From positions 76,823 through 140,822 of the forward strand of contig NW_019774792.1 of NCBI RefSeq assembly GCF_001039355.2: DNA of 64,000 bases, read 5' to 3'. The notes beneath the pieces were generated by a model. That model was given only the letters and a program-made list of their open reading frames with translations, was not told where the DNA came from and did not search any database. The DNA comes from Lingula anatina. Its lineage: Eukaryota; Brachiopoda; Lingulata; Lingulida; Lingulidae. Within the stretch, counting starts at the first letter, position 1; each line of letters opens with the position of its first letter. Positions 50,901-62,702 of this stretch are shown piece by piece. The position numbers were made by a program, and so were the translations under genes.

Positions 50901-53018
50901 TATATATATATACAAAGTATGTACGTTCCTCAATTACTGAGTCATAGACCAGGTGTCCAATGCTGCTGGCAAGCATATTTGGGGCCATTTGTTGAACTTT
51001 GCCAAAGAAATGTTGGTTAAATATAGTAGCTAGTTTTTGCACAGGGCTGCAAATACATCACTCTTACATGCAGTAAATAATTCTTATCGTTCTTATCATC
51101 AGGAAAGAAAAGGGTTCAAAGAAGTTGGGGGTGACACACATTTTGTAAGACTAGTGCTCAATTTATGAGTAGGATATATTAATATGTTACAGGTTACATT
51201 GTGTTTAGTGGTATACGTAGAAATAGCGGTGTACAAGGACTGAGAATCATAGTGCAGTCAGACAGGAGTCCAGAGTATGTGGAGAGCAGAACAGAGGCAT
51301 TTCTAAAGAAAATGGAGGCAAGAAGGCATTTCTTTTCACTGTGAATCTTCCGACTCTTCCTGCTTATAGACTGAATGTCTAAATGTTCAGTGCATTATTT
51401 ATTTATTTATTCATGGCATCTATTGCCCTAGTGATTTGTGTTTGATATTGTTTACTATTTTTTAAATATGAGGTGAAAAAAAGGAGAAAAATAGATAAGG
51501 CAGTTTTGATTATTGAAGTATAAAGGAATTGTTGTCAAACTTGATGGTCATTTCATTTAAACCATGTTGAATTTTTCAGTCCTACATACTGGAAATGACT
51601 GATGATATATTTAAAAAACATGTAGAGGCACTTGCAAAAAAACGTTTGGAGAAGCCAAAGAAAATGTCAGCACAGAACGGAAAATTATGGTCAGAAATCA
51701 ACTGCAAGCAATATAACTTTGACAGAGGTTTGTTAGAAAATGTTGATTCCATTCTCTCAGTCATTGTCTTTGAAGTTTTATATTAGAATAAGACATGAGA
51801 CATGAAGTAATATTTGCAAATACCTATTCTGTCTTTTTCATGAGATGGTCAGTAAGAAATAAAGAGGATTTTTCTTTTGGGAGTTGAAGCAATACACGAT
51901 TAGAAATGTTGCTTGAACAGTTGTTCATGTTGTTTATTGCATACAGGATCCACCTCTTTTTGCAGTTCTTTCATTATACTGTGTATCTCTTACAATAATT
52001 TCTAGATGAAATTGAAGCAGCCCACCTAAGAACTCTCACCAAGGAAGATGTTATGCAATTCTATAAGGTAAAAAACATTGTACAGTATTGGATGTATTGT
52101 TATGATTGTAAAACTTAAAAAGTTCTTGAGGCTAAACTCCGCCCCCCTCCCCACCCCCTAAAAAAAGTTGATTTAAAATTGATAATTGATGTTTTTTTTT
52201 TTTTTTTTTTTNTTGATAATTGATAATTTCTTTGGGGGGGGGGGGGGAGTTTAGCCCCAAGAAGTTAGATTAGCAATTAAATAAGTTTAAACACTCACTC
52301 ACTCACTCTCAAGGGAGTTACAGTGCATCACCACCACTTAACTGTGTTCACAATGTTGTTCTGTTATTCAAATAGGAATTGATATCACCAGAGGCTCCAA
52401 AACGGCACAAGGTATCAGTACATGTGGTGTCCACTGCTAAAAAAACAGGCAGTGGAGATGCAGTTTCTGAAGAAGTGGTGAAAGAAATGGCATCACTGAA
52501 CATGGCATCTCCAGAAAATGCAAAAGAAGATTCTAACACAACTGATGAAATCAAAGTAGCTGAGGTAAGTCATTTCTTTCTAATCAAAATATCTCCTTTT
52601 GATTCATCCATTTTAAGGGGAGAAAATGGTTAAAATTGACAAGTTAAAGTATATTTATTAAATACATGAGTTTCTTGGAGGGTGTGAAACATTCATAAAA
52701 AGATAAGAAAAGATTTGGATCATGTATTTGGTTAATTGAGAAAAAAGTATGTTGCATTACTTGTTTTTTAGCAAGTTTTTCTTGAACAGAATTCATTGCC
52801 AATTGTGGGCCTCCATTTTCATTCTTGAATTTTGATGTTTATTTGCAAATGATTCTGTGTCAGTGTTGTAAAACATTATATAATCAAATCACATGATAAT
52901 AATTCTATTTTTTCAGCCCATCCTTATTTGTGATGTTTGCGACTTCAAGCAGGAGCTCCCATTGTTTCCATTAGTGAAGCCATACATTAACCCTAGCAGC
53001 ACCAAGTCAAAATTGTGA
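41976..53018 (+). CDS. IDE: Insulin-degrading enzyme (insulysin), M16A metalloprotease
   Basis: Zinc protease that cuts small amyloidogenic peptides. Exons: 41976-42040, 42716-42900, 43217-43293, 43459-43485, 43665-43768, 44052-44221, 44381-44503, 44667-44779, 45076-45165, 45419-45491, 45721-45813, 46030-46121, alternative 46707-46787 or 46852-46932, 47233-47336, 47694-47796, 48144-48239, 48523-48632, 48924-49068, 49300-49410, 49666-49786, 49919-50010, 50301-50412, 50629-50796, 51193-51317, 51580-51727, 52006-52067, 52376-52564, 52917-53018. With one alternative exon: 1026 residues (human 1019). The inverted zinc motif HFCEH is in exon 3, and the distal Glu ligand is in AVNSENDKN. Also seen are [28 protein letters not shown] and REQLGY-like TQEQLGYIVFSG. 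The first 30 residues form a basic leader before a second Met, and the protein ends SKL. The intron after 51317 has a GC donor. Confidence 0.96.
46707..46787 (+). CDS. IDE: IDE alternative exon a (27 codons)
   Basis: Acceptor tttcag, donor gtaagt, phase 0 at both ends. It reads [18 protein letters not shown]..., closest to the common vertebrate IDE sequence at this place. Confidence 0.9.
46852..46932 (+). CDS. IDE: IDE alternative exon b (27 codons)
   Basis: Acceptor gtttacag, donor gtaagt, phase 0 at both ends, same length as exon a and 13 of 27 residues identical ([18 protein letters not shown]...). Only 64 bp separate the two exons. Confidence 0.88.
49991..50288 (+). repeat. Tandem duplication, 2 x 149 bp, across an exon end
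   Basis: 49991-50139 holds the last 20 nt of IDE exon 49919-50010, its donor and intron. 50140-50288 repeats it almost perfectly, giving a second intact donor at 50160. Confidence 0.95.
52123..52265. repeat. Imperfect inverted repeat around a poly(T) and single n
   Basis: Left arm ttgaggctaaactcc plus a C-rich run; right arm a G-run plus gagtttagccccaag. A T-run and the n at 52212 lie between. It is in an IDE intron and is either a foldback element or a join artefact. Confidence 0.6.
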
Positions 53019-55993
53019 AAATATTCAAAACTGTATTAATTGTTGTTGTGTTTGTTGCACTTTTGCTGCATCTCATTGTAGGGGAAATCATTTTAATTGA
53101 AAGCTGAACAGGGTAACAGTATATCACAAGATACTTTTATGTAAAATATCTATTCAGATATTCATTCTTAAATTCTAGTTTTGCTAGTGATGGTATTTTT
53201 CGTGTTTTTAATTACCCGTAAAAATAAGTTTTTCAGAGTGTAGTAGTAAATCTGACTCACTTGGATGTCAGTGTAATAGATCTGATCACATATTAACATT
53301 TTAGGATGTTTCATTTGTTGATCCTCAGGTTTTGACACCATATCAGCACATTAATGATCATAATGATTATGAAAATGGACAGCATCACTGCATCTTATTC
53401 ATAAGCCATCACACAATTTTACCTCTCATTTCTAAAGGCAGATGAAATATTTTGTGCACATTTACTTTATATTTTAATGGGGGTGATATTTATTTAAAAT
53501 TCACATGAAACTATTATTATTATTATTGTTAATTATAATTTCACAGTAAACCAACTATATGTACTTTGTAAGTTGTTGGCAATCATCACAAGTTCTTATG
53601 CAATACTTTGGTGAAGTCATTTGCTTTAGAAAATAAGAATTTTTGAGTCCAATCTCCTTCACGTTGGTCACATATGTGCATTTATTAATTACTATACCAA
53701 ATTAAAATAATATTATAGATTTTCATAGTGTTGCTTAAAGTTACATATGAAGTGAAAGCTTTGCCACTAAGCCTGACCAAACACCATCATAATTTCATAT
53801 AGCATAACTGAATGAAATACCAAAGGGTATTGTCTCATATTTAGAAAAAAATGACATTTCAACAGATATTTTCTGCCTGCTTTCTGTACTGTTTACATAA
53901 CCCTTGGTTGTTTTTATCAAGTCTTGTCTGAATATTGATGTTGTTGCCTGCAGCAGTAATGCGCCATGCATTACTATGTCAGTTGGCAGACTTTTACAAA
54001 CTGGAGGGATGGATAAATAAGCCAAGTTTGGAACCAGAAATTTGAAAAAGGTGCAGTTTTGAAGGTATTTTTTTGGCTGATCACAGGTTTAATTTGGTTT
54101 ATCCCTTGATATGTCAACTATATTTGAGAATTATAAGAAACGAGTAGAAGTGGTTTATATAAGTGATAGGGAACCCATGCTCACTTCATATGTAACTTTT
54201 ATAAGTCGTCCTGTGTTCAGATAGTTATGGAATCATTTTGGTACCATTAAACCAATCAATTCGTGGAGCTGACAACTGTTGTGTTGGTATCATGAATTGT
54301 ACATTTTTGCATCTGTAAATGTTAATTTTTTTCATTTCTTTACAATTTCTTAAACATATTAGTGTTTTTATTCTTGATTTCACCCGAGATTTACATATTC
54401 AGTACACGCAGTTTGTCATGATGACATCCAATAAATGATAAACACCTAGGTGTTCAGTTTTTGTTTGTAAGTTTACACAGTTGATCCCACTGATTTTTTA
54501 CATCAATATTTTTCCGCAGACTGAGGAACATTCTTAACAAGGTATCATTGTTCTAGAAATCTCTTAATTTTGCAAGTCTGACAATGATTACCAAATCACA
54601 TTCTACTAAAATGTTTTCCAAATCAGTCTTTAAAATCTCCAAGCTACCTTGGGTCAAATGATAAGCTACGGTAGGTTGCTTAACCTAATCACTGCATTTT
54701 ACTTTATAAATTGTAAACCATAATCATGATCAGATTATACATGGTGTGATGTAGAATTTACATTAGTCTCTCCAATGTCCCAGCAAATGTTAAGTGATAG
54801 AAATAAATGAGACATTAAGCTCTGAAGACATGGTTTTGAAATGTAGATAGTTGAAGTTTTGCTTTTCTTGCAATCCTAACTTCATGTCCTCCCAAAATGC
54901 ACCTCATTTGTACCTCTTCTTAAAGCTTATACAAAATACAAAAAGAGCCATTAACAGTTAGAGGGCATTTATTCACAGATTACATTTATCAACAATCCTT
55001 GACTTCGAATGAAATGCTTACAAATAAATTGTTAGGTAGCTCACTATGAGACACTTCCTTAACCATTTTACTGGTACTTTCTTGCTTTTTTATCATTCCC
55101 AAAATCATCACTTGCTTGACGCCCAATACTTAAAACACAGTATCCATGTATGTCTGTGCCAAGTAACTGTTCTGCATTAATTTGCATACTTGGTTATGAA
55201 TAAAAGGAAGCATACCACTCAAGTTATATCCTGCATTCTTTAAAATATAGTATGAATTCATGAAATGGGCCAAAAACAGGCCCAGTGCAGTAGCCATAAT
55301 ATTATCTGTCACCAATATATTTCTGTTTAATACAGATCATAGTAAGAAGTGATTCCAGTGTTAAATGCGTGAATCATAAAATGTTTCATAAAAAGACTTA
55401 CGGAATACATATGCACTTCTAAATTAATTTATGCAACAAAAATGCATATCTTTTTTTAAAATCCTAACCAATACTACTTAATTTGACCTTTTACCTGCCA
55501 AACTTCCTTTTTAAATAAATCTGAGATGAAACACATCAACTAAATAGTGTTTGAAATAACATCAGATAACAAACCATGTGCAGAAAATGAGAAACTATCA
55601 TGTGATAAACAGTAATTTCTCTTTTTGGCAGAAAGTTTTAAAACTGGCAATACTTGTCACTTAGTAACTGTGCCAAATATCCATATTAGTGTGGTGGTAT
55701 GTTAATTAAAATCCTTACTAATTTGCTAAGCACAAAATGTACATGTTAATATTAATCTTTTTAACAACAAACTTTAAACAGTATCTCTTTTGAAAAAAAA
55801 AAAAAAAACTATAAACCTCTTCATTAAAAAAAAATTCAATCAGTATGTTGAAGAAGTACTCAGTGAAATGATTTAATAATGTTTAAGGTATATCATACAT
55901 CAATACACTTACTGCATATCCCTTCTACCATCAATGAAAACTCAATTCTTTAAATATAATCTACATGGCTTAGTCTCAGTGTACGCGTCAAGT
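53019..55993. other. Convergent 3' UTRs of IDE and MARCHF5 (copy A)
   Basis: No coding signal. An AATAAA on the plus strand at 54430-54435 could end IDE; minus-strand AATAAA-type signals (plus tttatt, about 54968) could end MARCHF5 in this copy. The sequence is repeated in copy B. Confidence 0.5.
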
Positions 55994-56215
55994 TCACTCT
56001 GAATCTGATGGATAATCCAAAACCTGCCTCTGAGCTTGCCTGTAATACTGTTGCTGTTTGTAGTATATCTTCAATACCCCTTTGATTAAAATGAATGCTA
56101 CTCCTCCCTGAAATTGAATAAAAACATGGTGAAAATCATTTCTTTAAGGGGTTTAAACATACCAAATCACTTACGTACTGAAAATGAAAAATAATGTTTC
56201 TAATGCTGTCAGTTT
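53041..56215. repeat. IDE/MARCHF5 3' duplicated block, copy A
   Basis: Nearly identical to 56263-59478 over more than 3 kb. It includes the MARCHF5 terminal exon (55994-56107, minus) and ends at the single n at 56216. Confidence 0.93.
55994..56107 (-). pseudogene. Second copy of the MARCHF5 terminal exon
   Basis: Same 38-codon terminal coding exon as 59210-59323, with intact acceptor and stop. It lies beyond the stop of the proximal copy, so it would be used only by alternative 3' splicing. It is most likely the other haplotype rather than a true pseudogene. Confidence 0.7.
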
Positions 56216-56216
56216 N

Positions 56217-56262
56217 TGGTGGTACAATATTCGGAGGCGGTATCGCCTCTCTGATCCTCTAG
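56217..56262 (+). mobile_element. Right end of the Helentron-like repeat
   Basis: Reads tggtggtacaatattcgg, then the perfect hairpin GAGGCG-gtat-CGCCTC, then TCTGATCCTCTAG before TTG. It is directly after the n at 56216 and at the start of copy B. Confidence 0.6.
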
Positions 56263-59200
56263 TTGTTGTTGTGTTTGTTGCACTATTGCTGCACCTCATT
56301 TTAGGGAAAATCATTTTAATCGAAAGCTGAAAGAGCCCAAGAGGGTAACAGTATATCACAAGATACTTTTATGTAAAATATCTATTCAGATATTCATTCT
56401 TAAATTCTAGTTTTGCCAGTGATGGTATTTTTCGTGTATTTAATTAACTGTAAAAATAAGTTTTTCAGAGTGTAGTAGTAAATCTTACTCACTTGGCTGT
56501 CAGTGTAATAGATCTGATTACATATTAACGTTTTAGGATCTGTTTCATTTGTTGATCCTCAGGTTTTGACACCATATCAGCACATTAACGATCATAATGA
56601 TTATGAAAATGGACAGCATCACTGCATCTTATTCATAAGCCATCACACAATTTTACCTCTCATTTCTAAAGGCAGATGAAATATTTTGTGCACATTTACT
56701 TTATATTTTAATGGGGTGATATTTATTTAAAATTCACATGAAAAGATTATTATTATTATTATTGTTAATAATAATTTCACAGTAAACCAACTTAGTACAT
56801 TGTAAGTTGTTGGCAATCATCACAAGTTCTTATGCAATACTTTGGTGAAGTCATTTGCTTAAGAAAATAAGAATTTTTGAGTCCAATCTCCTTCATGTTG
56901 GTAATATATGTGCATTTATTAATTACTATACCATATTAAAATGATATTATAGATTTTCAGTGTTGCTTAAAGTTACATATGAAGTGAAAGCTTTGCCACT
57001 TAGCCTGACCAAACACCATCATAATTTCACATAGCATAACTGAATGAAATACCAAAGGGTATTGTCTCATATTTAGAAAGAATGACATTTCAACAGATAT
57101 TTTTTGCCTTTTTTCTGTACTGTTTACATAACCCTTGGTTGTTTTTATCAAGTCTTGTCTGAATATTGATGTCGTTGCCTGCACCAGTAATGCGCCATGC
57201 ATTACTATGTCAGTTGGCAGACTTTTACAAACTGGAGGGATGGATGGATAAATAAGCCAAGTTTGGAACCAGAAATTTGAAAAAGGTGCAGTTTTGAAGG
57301 TATTTTTTGGCTGATCACAGGTTTAATTTGGTTTATCCCTTGATATGTCAACTATATTTGAGAATTATAAGAAACGAGTAGAAGTGGTTTATATAATTGA
57401 TAGGGAACCCATGCTCACTTCATATGCAACTTTTATAAGTCATCCTGTGTTCAGATAGTTATGGAATCATTTTGGTACCATTAAACCAATCAATTCATGG
57501 AGTTGACAACTGTTGTGTTGGTATCATGAATTGTACATTTTTGCATCTGTAAATGTTAAATTTTTTCATTTCTTTACAATTTCTTAAACATATTAGTGTT
57601 TTTATTCTTGATTTCACCCGAGATTTACATATTCAGTACACGCAGTTTGTCATGATGACATCCAATAAATGATAAACACCTAGATGTTCAGTTTTTGTTT
57701 GTAAGTTTACACAGTTGATCCCACTGATTTTAAGATTACATCAATATTTTTCCGCAGACTGAGGAACATTCTTAACAAGGTACCTTTGTTCTAGAAATCT
57801 CTTAATTTTGCAAGTCTGACAATGATTACCAAATCACGTTCTATTAAAATGTTTTCCAAACTAGTCTTTAAAATCTCCAAGCTACCTTGGGTCAAATGAT
57901 AAGCTAGGTTGCTTAACCTAATCACTGCATTTTACTTTATAAATCATGATCAGATTATACATGGTGTGATGTAGAATTTACATTAGTCTCTCCAATGTCC
58001 CAGCAAATGTTAAGTGATAGAAATAAATGAAACATTAAGCTCTGAGGACATGGTTTTGAAATGTAGATAGTTGAAGTTTTGCTTTTCTTGCAATCCTAAC
58101 TTCATGTCCTCCCAAAATGCACCTCATTTGTACCTCTTCTTAAAGCTTATACAAAATACAAAAAGAGCCATTAACAGTTAGAGGGCATTTATTCACATTT
58201 ATTCACATTTATCAACAATCCTTGACTTCGAGTGAAATGCTTACAAATAAATTGTTAGGTAGCTCACTATGAGACACTTCCTTAACCATTTTACTGGTAC
58301 TCTTTACTTTTTTATCATTCCTAAAATCATCACTTGCTTGTCGCCCAATACTTAAAACACAGTATCCATGTATGTCTGTGCCAAGTAACTGTTCTGCATT
58401 AATTTGCATACTTGGTTATGAATAAAAGGAAGCATACCACTCAAGTTATATCCTGCATTCTTTAAAATATAGTATGAATTCATGAAATGGGCCAAAAACA
58501 GGCCCAGTGCAGTAGCCATAATATTATCTGTCACCAATATATTTCTGTTTAATACAGATCATAGTAAGAAGTGATTCCAGTGTTAAATGCGTGAATCGTA
58601 AAATGTTTCATAAAAAGACTTACGGAATACATATGCACTTCTAAATTAATTTATGCAACAAAAATGCATATTTTTTTTTTAAATCCTAACCAATACTACT
58701 TAATTTGACCTTTTACCTGCCAAACTTCCTTTTTAAATAAATCTGAGATGAAACACATCAACTAAATAGTGTTTGAAATAACATCAGATAACAAACCATG
58801 TGCAGAAAATGAGAAACTATCATGTAATAAACAGTAATTTCTCTTTTTGGCAGAAAGTTTTAAAACTGACAATACTTGTCACTTAGTAACTGTGCCAAAT
58901 ATCCATATTAGTGTGGTGGTATGTTAATTAAAATCCTTACTAATTTGCAAAGCACAAAATGTACATGTTAATATTAATCTTTTTAACAACAAACTTTAAA
59001 CAGTATCTCTTTTGAAAAAAAAAACTATAAACCTCTTCATTAAAAAAAAATTCAATCAGTATGTTGAAGAAGTACTCAGTGAAATGATTTAATAATGTTT
59101 AAGGTATATCATACATCAATACACTTACTGCATATCCCTTCTACCATCAATGAAAACTCAATTCTTTAAATATAATCTACATGGCTTAGTCTCAGTGTAC

Positions 59201-59478
59201 GCGTCAAGTTCACTCTGAATCTGATGGATAATCCAAAACCTGCCTCTGAGCTTGCCTGTAATACTGTTGCTGTTTGTAGTATATCTTCAATACCCCTTTG
59301 ATTAAAATGAATGCTACTCCTCCCTGAAATTGATTAAAAACATGGTGAAAATAATTTCTTTAAGAGGTTTAAACATACCAAATCACTTACGTACTGAAAA
59401 TGAAAAATAATGTTTCTAATGCTGTCATTTTAAATAATATATAAAGACCTTCCTTTTTCTACCAACATATACAATTAC
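56263..59478. repeat. IDE/MARCHF5 3' duplicated block, copy B
   Basis: Second copy of 53041-56215 with scattered substitutions and small indels. It ends at the single n at 59479. It holds the MARCHF5 terminal exon nearest to the rest of the gene. Confidence 0.93.
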
Positions 59479-62400
59479 NGCCTATTGTTTGGAATACTTA
59501 ACTATCAAATGGAAAAGCTACAATCAATTCAGAACTCTGCTGCTCGTCTCCTCTGTAAAGCTCAGAAGTCCGACCACATCACACCAATTCTGCGAAACCT
59601 CCACTGGCTACCCGTGTCTCAACGAATAGTTTTTAAAATGTTATTTTTGACTTTTAAGATTTTAAAGGGCGACTGTCCATTTTACTTAAACTCTACCATA
59701 GAACTTTTAACTCCTATCAGATCACTTCGATCTAGTGGACAACTTCAACTTAAGCGAAAAGACACAAAAAAGACTCTTAAGACATATGGACACAGAAGTT
59801 TCGAGATTTGTGCACTGATTTTATGGTCTAATTTTATCACAAGATCTAATGTGTCTCTGGATGACTCATATTACCGTTTTAAGAAGAATTTAAAAACTTT
59901 TTTATTTAAAGAATACTTTAATTTATAGCATCTTTTTAGTTTTTAAAATTTTTAAGTATTCTGTTTTTAGTCTATACTGGCTTTGATTTATCTGTGGAGT
60001 TATATTTTTTATGTAAACAGCGCTGAGACGCATGTGTAGCGCGGTTTTAAAGAAGTGTATTATTATTATCATTATTATTAAATACCAAATGCCATTCTTG
60101 CTTTGGTTGCTTGCAAACATATGCGTGTATGCAAAACAATAGCTTTGAACAAACACTTACCATAAGAGTTCTCTGAAAATTGGACCTGATATTACCAAAC
60201 ATAAGTTTCCCAGCCATTGTAGCCACAGTGGGAAGCACCAGAGCTCCACACAAAACTCGGGTGGCAGAGACTGGATCTGAGAGAGGGCTCGGCTGAGCTG
60301 GAACACGCTGGAGTCGATTCTGGGCTACATTGTAAACATATAAAAACTGGATGCATTAGTGGTGTTAGTAAATCAAGAAATAACATATTGGTATAATATT
60401 TTTCTAAACTCAAGTTGATTACTGATGTCAAAGTATTGGGTATTGGTTTCAAAAATACTGTGTATATCCAATCACCAGAAAAGAAAATATTGCAAATTTT
60501 TCAATATGTAGGCAAGGAAAGTTGGAGTAAAAAGAGGTGACAATGAAATATCACACATAATGTAGAGATGATCACAAATGACTTACATCCTGGGAATAAG
60601 AGATTGAGGAAAGGCACTTTTGAAGAATGTTTCCTCCATATTTTTAAGAAATAATCTTCCCATCGCACCATTTTGGATAGGATCAACATAACTGGTATGG
60701 CAGGGAGGATCAGGAGCAGAAACAGTGGGTCTGCTTGTTCCATTTTGGACTGACCCTCTGTATGTCCAAATACCTAAATAATTAAATGGATTACACCCTT
60801 TTTTCAATGTGTTAAATGAATATCCCTTGGTTCAAAACTATCAAAAGTGTATAGAGATATTTTTTTATAAAACATGAAAATTTCACAATCAAAAACAATC
60901 ATGGTAATTATGCTATAATAGTTATTAGCATTAAGCAGTACACAACATTTTTTTTTGCTGTATTGCTGAAATTAACATATCTATTGTTAGCAACCTGCAT
61001 CACAGTCAAAGCTCCATATGTTACAGCTGTCCAGTATACTGATCCAACAAATATCCCTCCAGCAAGAAATGGGCATGTTTTGTAGATTATTCGATCAGCT
61101 ACATCCATGAGGTAAACAACTGAACCTATAGAAAAGAAAAGAAAAAATGCCATATTATGCTAACTTACTTTTTTCTTTTCTATAATTAAAATATTTGATT
61201 TAAAAATCCAAAAGGTATGTTGTAATTGACTTTGGGTTTCATAATAACAACTCAGTAAAAAAAACTCAAACATTAAAAAAAAACAACATTTGATTACTTC
61301 AAAGAAACCATAAGGTTTAAGGTGCAACATGATACAAATATAACAAACAATTACAAATTTTCCTAGTATCCTAACAGTATCCCACTTTGTAGTTGACAAT
61401 CAGCAATCTATCAGGATCTGAACTTAGAAATATTTCAGCTATGTAACATGTACCTTGAATATTAACATGTCTATACACACTTTCTACAAGAAAATAAGAA
61501 GCTTTAAGGAACAAAAATACCATGCATGGTCCTCTTAACCTTTAAATTCTATATATTTAAAAAAAGGAAAACTTGCCTAATTTTGGAAAAATTATTATAT
61601 ATTCTGTATTGCATTGTGGGCATGATACTTTGGCTGTGCTGTTTCCTCTTTGTTTTTCATCGATCCATCTCTGCAAACAGGCCTGATGTACCCATTTTGA
61701 TGTTCCTTTACACTTGCAAGGCTTGACCCAGAGGGCACTGCGGTCATCTTCATCAGTGGCAAAACAAACCCAACAGGTGCGTCTAAAACAAAGAGGTTTC
61801 TTAAAATTAAACTTACAAAAACTATAGATCTCTCAGAGAGCACAGACCTATGATAACAAACATGTAGATTATACGTAATGTAATGAAATAAAAAATGTAA
61901 CAAAGTTATTAAACTACAAATTGAAAATGCATTAATTATCATGTCATCCCACCATCATCTGATACACATCCAAACTGCCTACTTATGCTAAAAAATATTA
62001 GAAGACCCAGTTCAAGCTGAGATTGTTATCACTTCTTTCCTTCCTGAATATAATTGTCTGTCCTGAAAATGTCATCAAGATTTGTGAAGAAGTTGTTGAG
62101 ACATCTTGTCCAAATACAAATCAATATCCATGAAAAAAAAACTATTTCGGAATACTGGGATTTGTTATGGAAAGGTAATATGTGGGCATGTTATGTTTGG
62201 AGGTACTGGTATGAAGTCTTAGCTTTTTCAGGTTTTTCTAATCTCAGAAATTGGTGACTTTCATCAATGTTTCTGCTATTCAGATGAACTGGTTTTGCTT
62301 TTTACTGATTTTTCATGTTAATAGATTTACCCTTGAAATGACGGCAACTCTCTTTCAATGGGCTTGCATGAAATAGGAAAAAAAAAAAACAGAAAAACTT

Positions 62401-62702
62401 TACGAACACTTCCAAACTAATATATTTCTGGTAGCAGACACAATGATCAAAGTAACCCATAACGAATTAAGAAATAATCAAAGACTTGTAAGTTGTAAAT
62501 TCAGGTTGGGGGGGGGGGGGGGGNTAATATATTTCTGGTAGCAGACACAATGATCAAAGTAACCACATAACGAATTAAGAAATAATCAAAGACTTGTAAG
62601 TTGTAAATTCAGGTTTGGGGGGGGGGGGCATACTCTGCATAGACACATTAGACATTACCTCAGGTCCTCTTCTAGCTGCGTTTGTACCTGTGCTCGTGCC
62701 AT
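59210..62702 (-). CDS. MARCHF5: E3 ubiquitin ligase MARCHF5 (MITOL)
   Basis: Mitochondrial outer-membrane RING-CH ligase that controls mitochondrial dynamics in the family. Exons in gene order: 62702-62659, 61782-61577, 61125-60995, 60755-60587, 60324-60161, 59323-59210, giving 275 residues (human 278). The RING-CH C4HC3 domain is in exon 2: TCWVCFATDEDD, WVKPCKCKG, KWVHQACLQRW, SCPQCNTEY. Membrane-helix exons carry YLMDVADRIIYKTCPF, SVYWTAVTYGALTVMQ, ADPLFLLLILPAIPVMLIL and VRWEDYFLKIWRKHS; then SATRVLCGALVLPT and a tail KQQQYYRQAQRQVL with an acidic end. The exon 2 donor is GC. A LINE fragment sits in the last intron. The gene converges on IDE. Confidence 0.95.
59480..60090 (+). mobile_element. 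3' end of a CR1/L2-type non-LTR retrotransposon
   Basis: An open frame to 59928 encodes the end of a reverse transcriptase: LQSIQNSAARLLCK, HWLPVSQRIVFK, a tail with FKKNLKTFLF and a stop. It is followed by a short 3' UTR with an agcgctgag/gtagcgcgg stem and an (ATT)n-like tail to about 60085, as is usual for CR1/L2. The 5' part is missing at the n at 59479. It lies in the last MARCHF5 intron, antisense to the gene. Confidence 0.85.
62418..62628. repeat. Short direct duplication at a poly(G) run, joined by n
   Basis: 62418-62523 and 62525-62628 are almost the same sequence; each ends in a G-run. The n at 62524 lies between. It is in MARCHF5 intron 1, and the pattern is that of a failed overlap merge. 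Confidence 0.85.

Noticed and set aside
53795-54025. Minus-strand 76-residue ORF in the IDE/MARCHF5 3' region
   Set aside because: Broken by substitutions and small indels in the second copy; no motif.
55130-55315. 61-residue minus-strand ORF repeated identically at 58352-58537
   Set aside because: It lies in the MARCHF5 3' UTR; its conservation between copies only reflects the block duplication, and it has no family motif.
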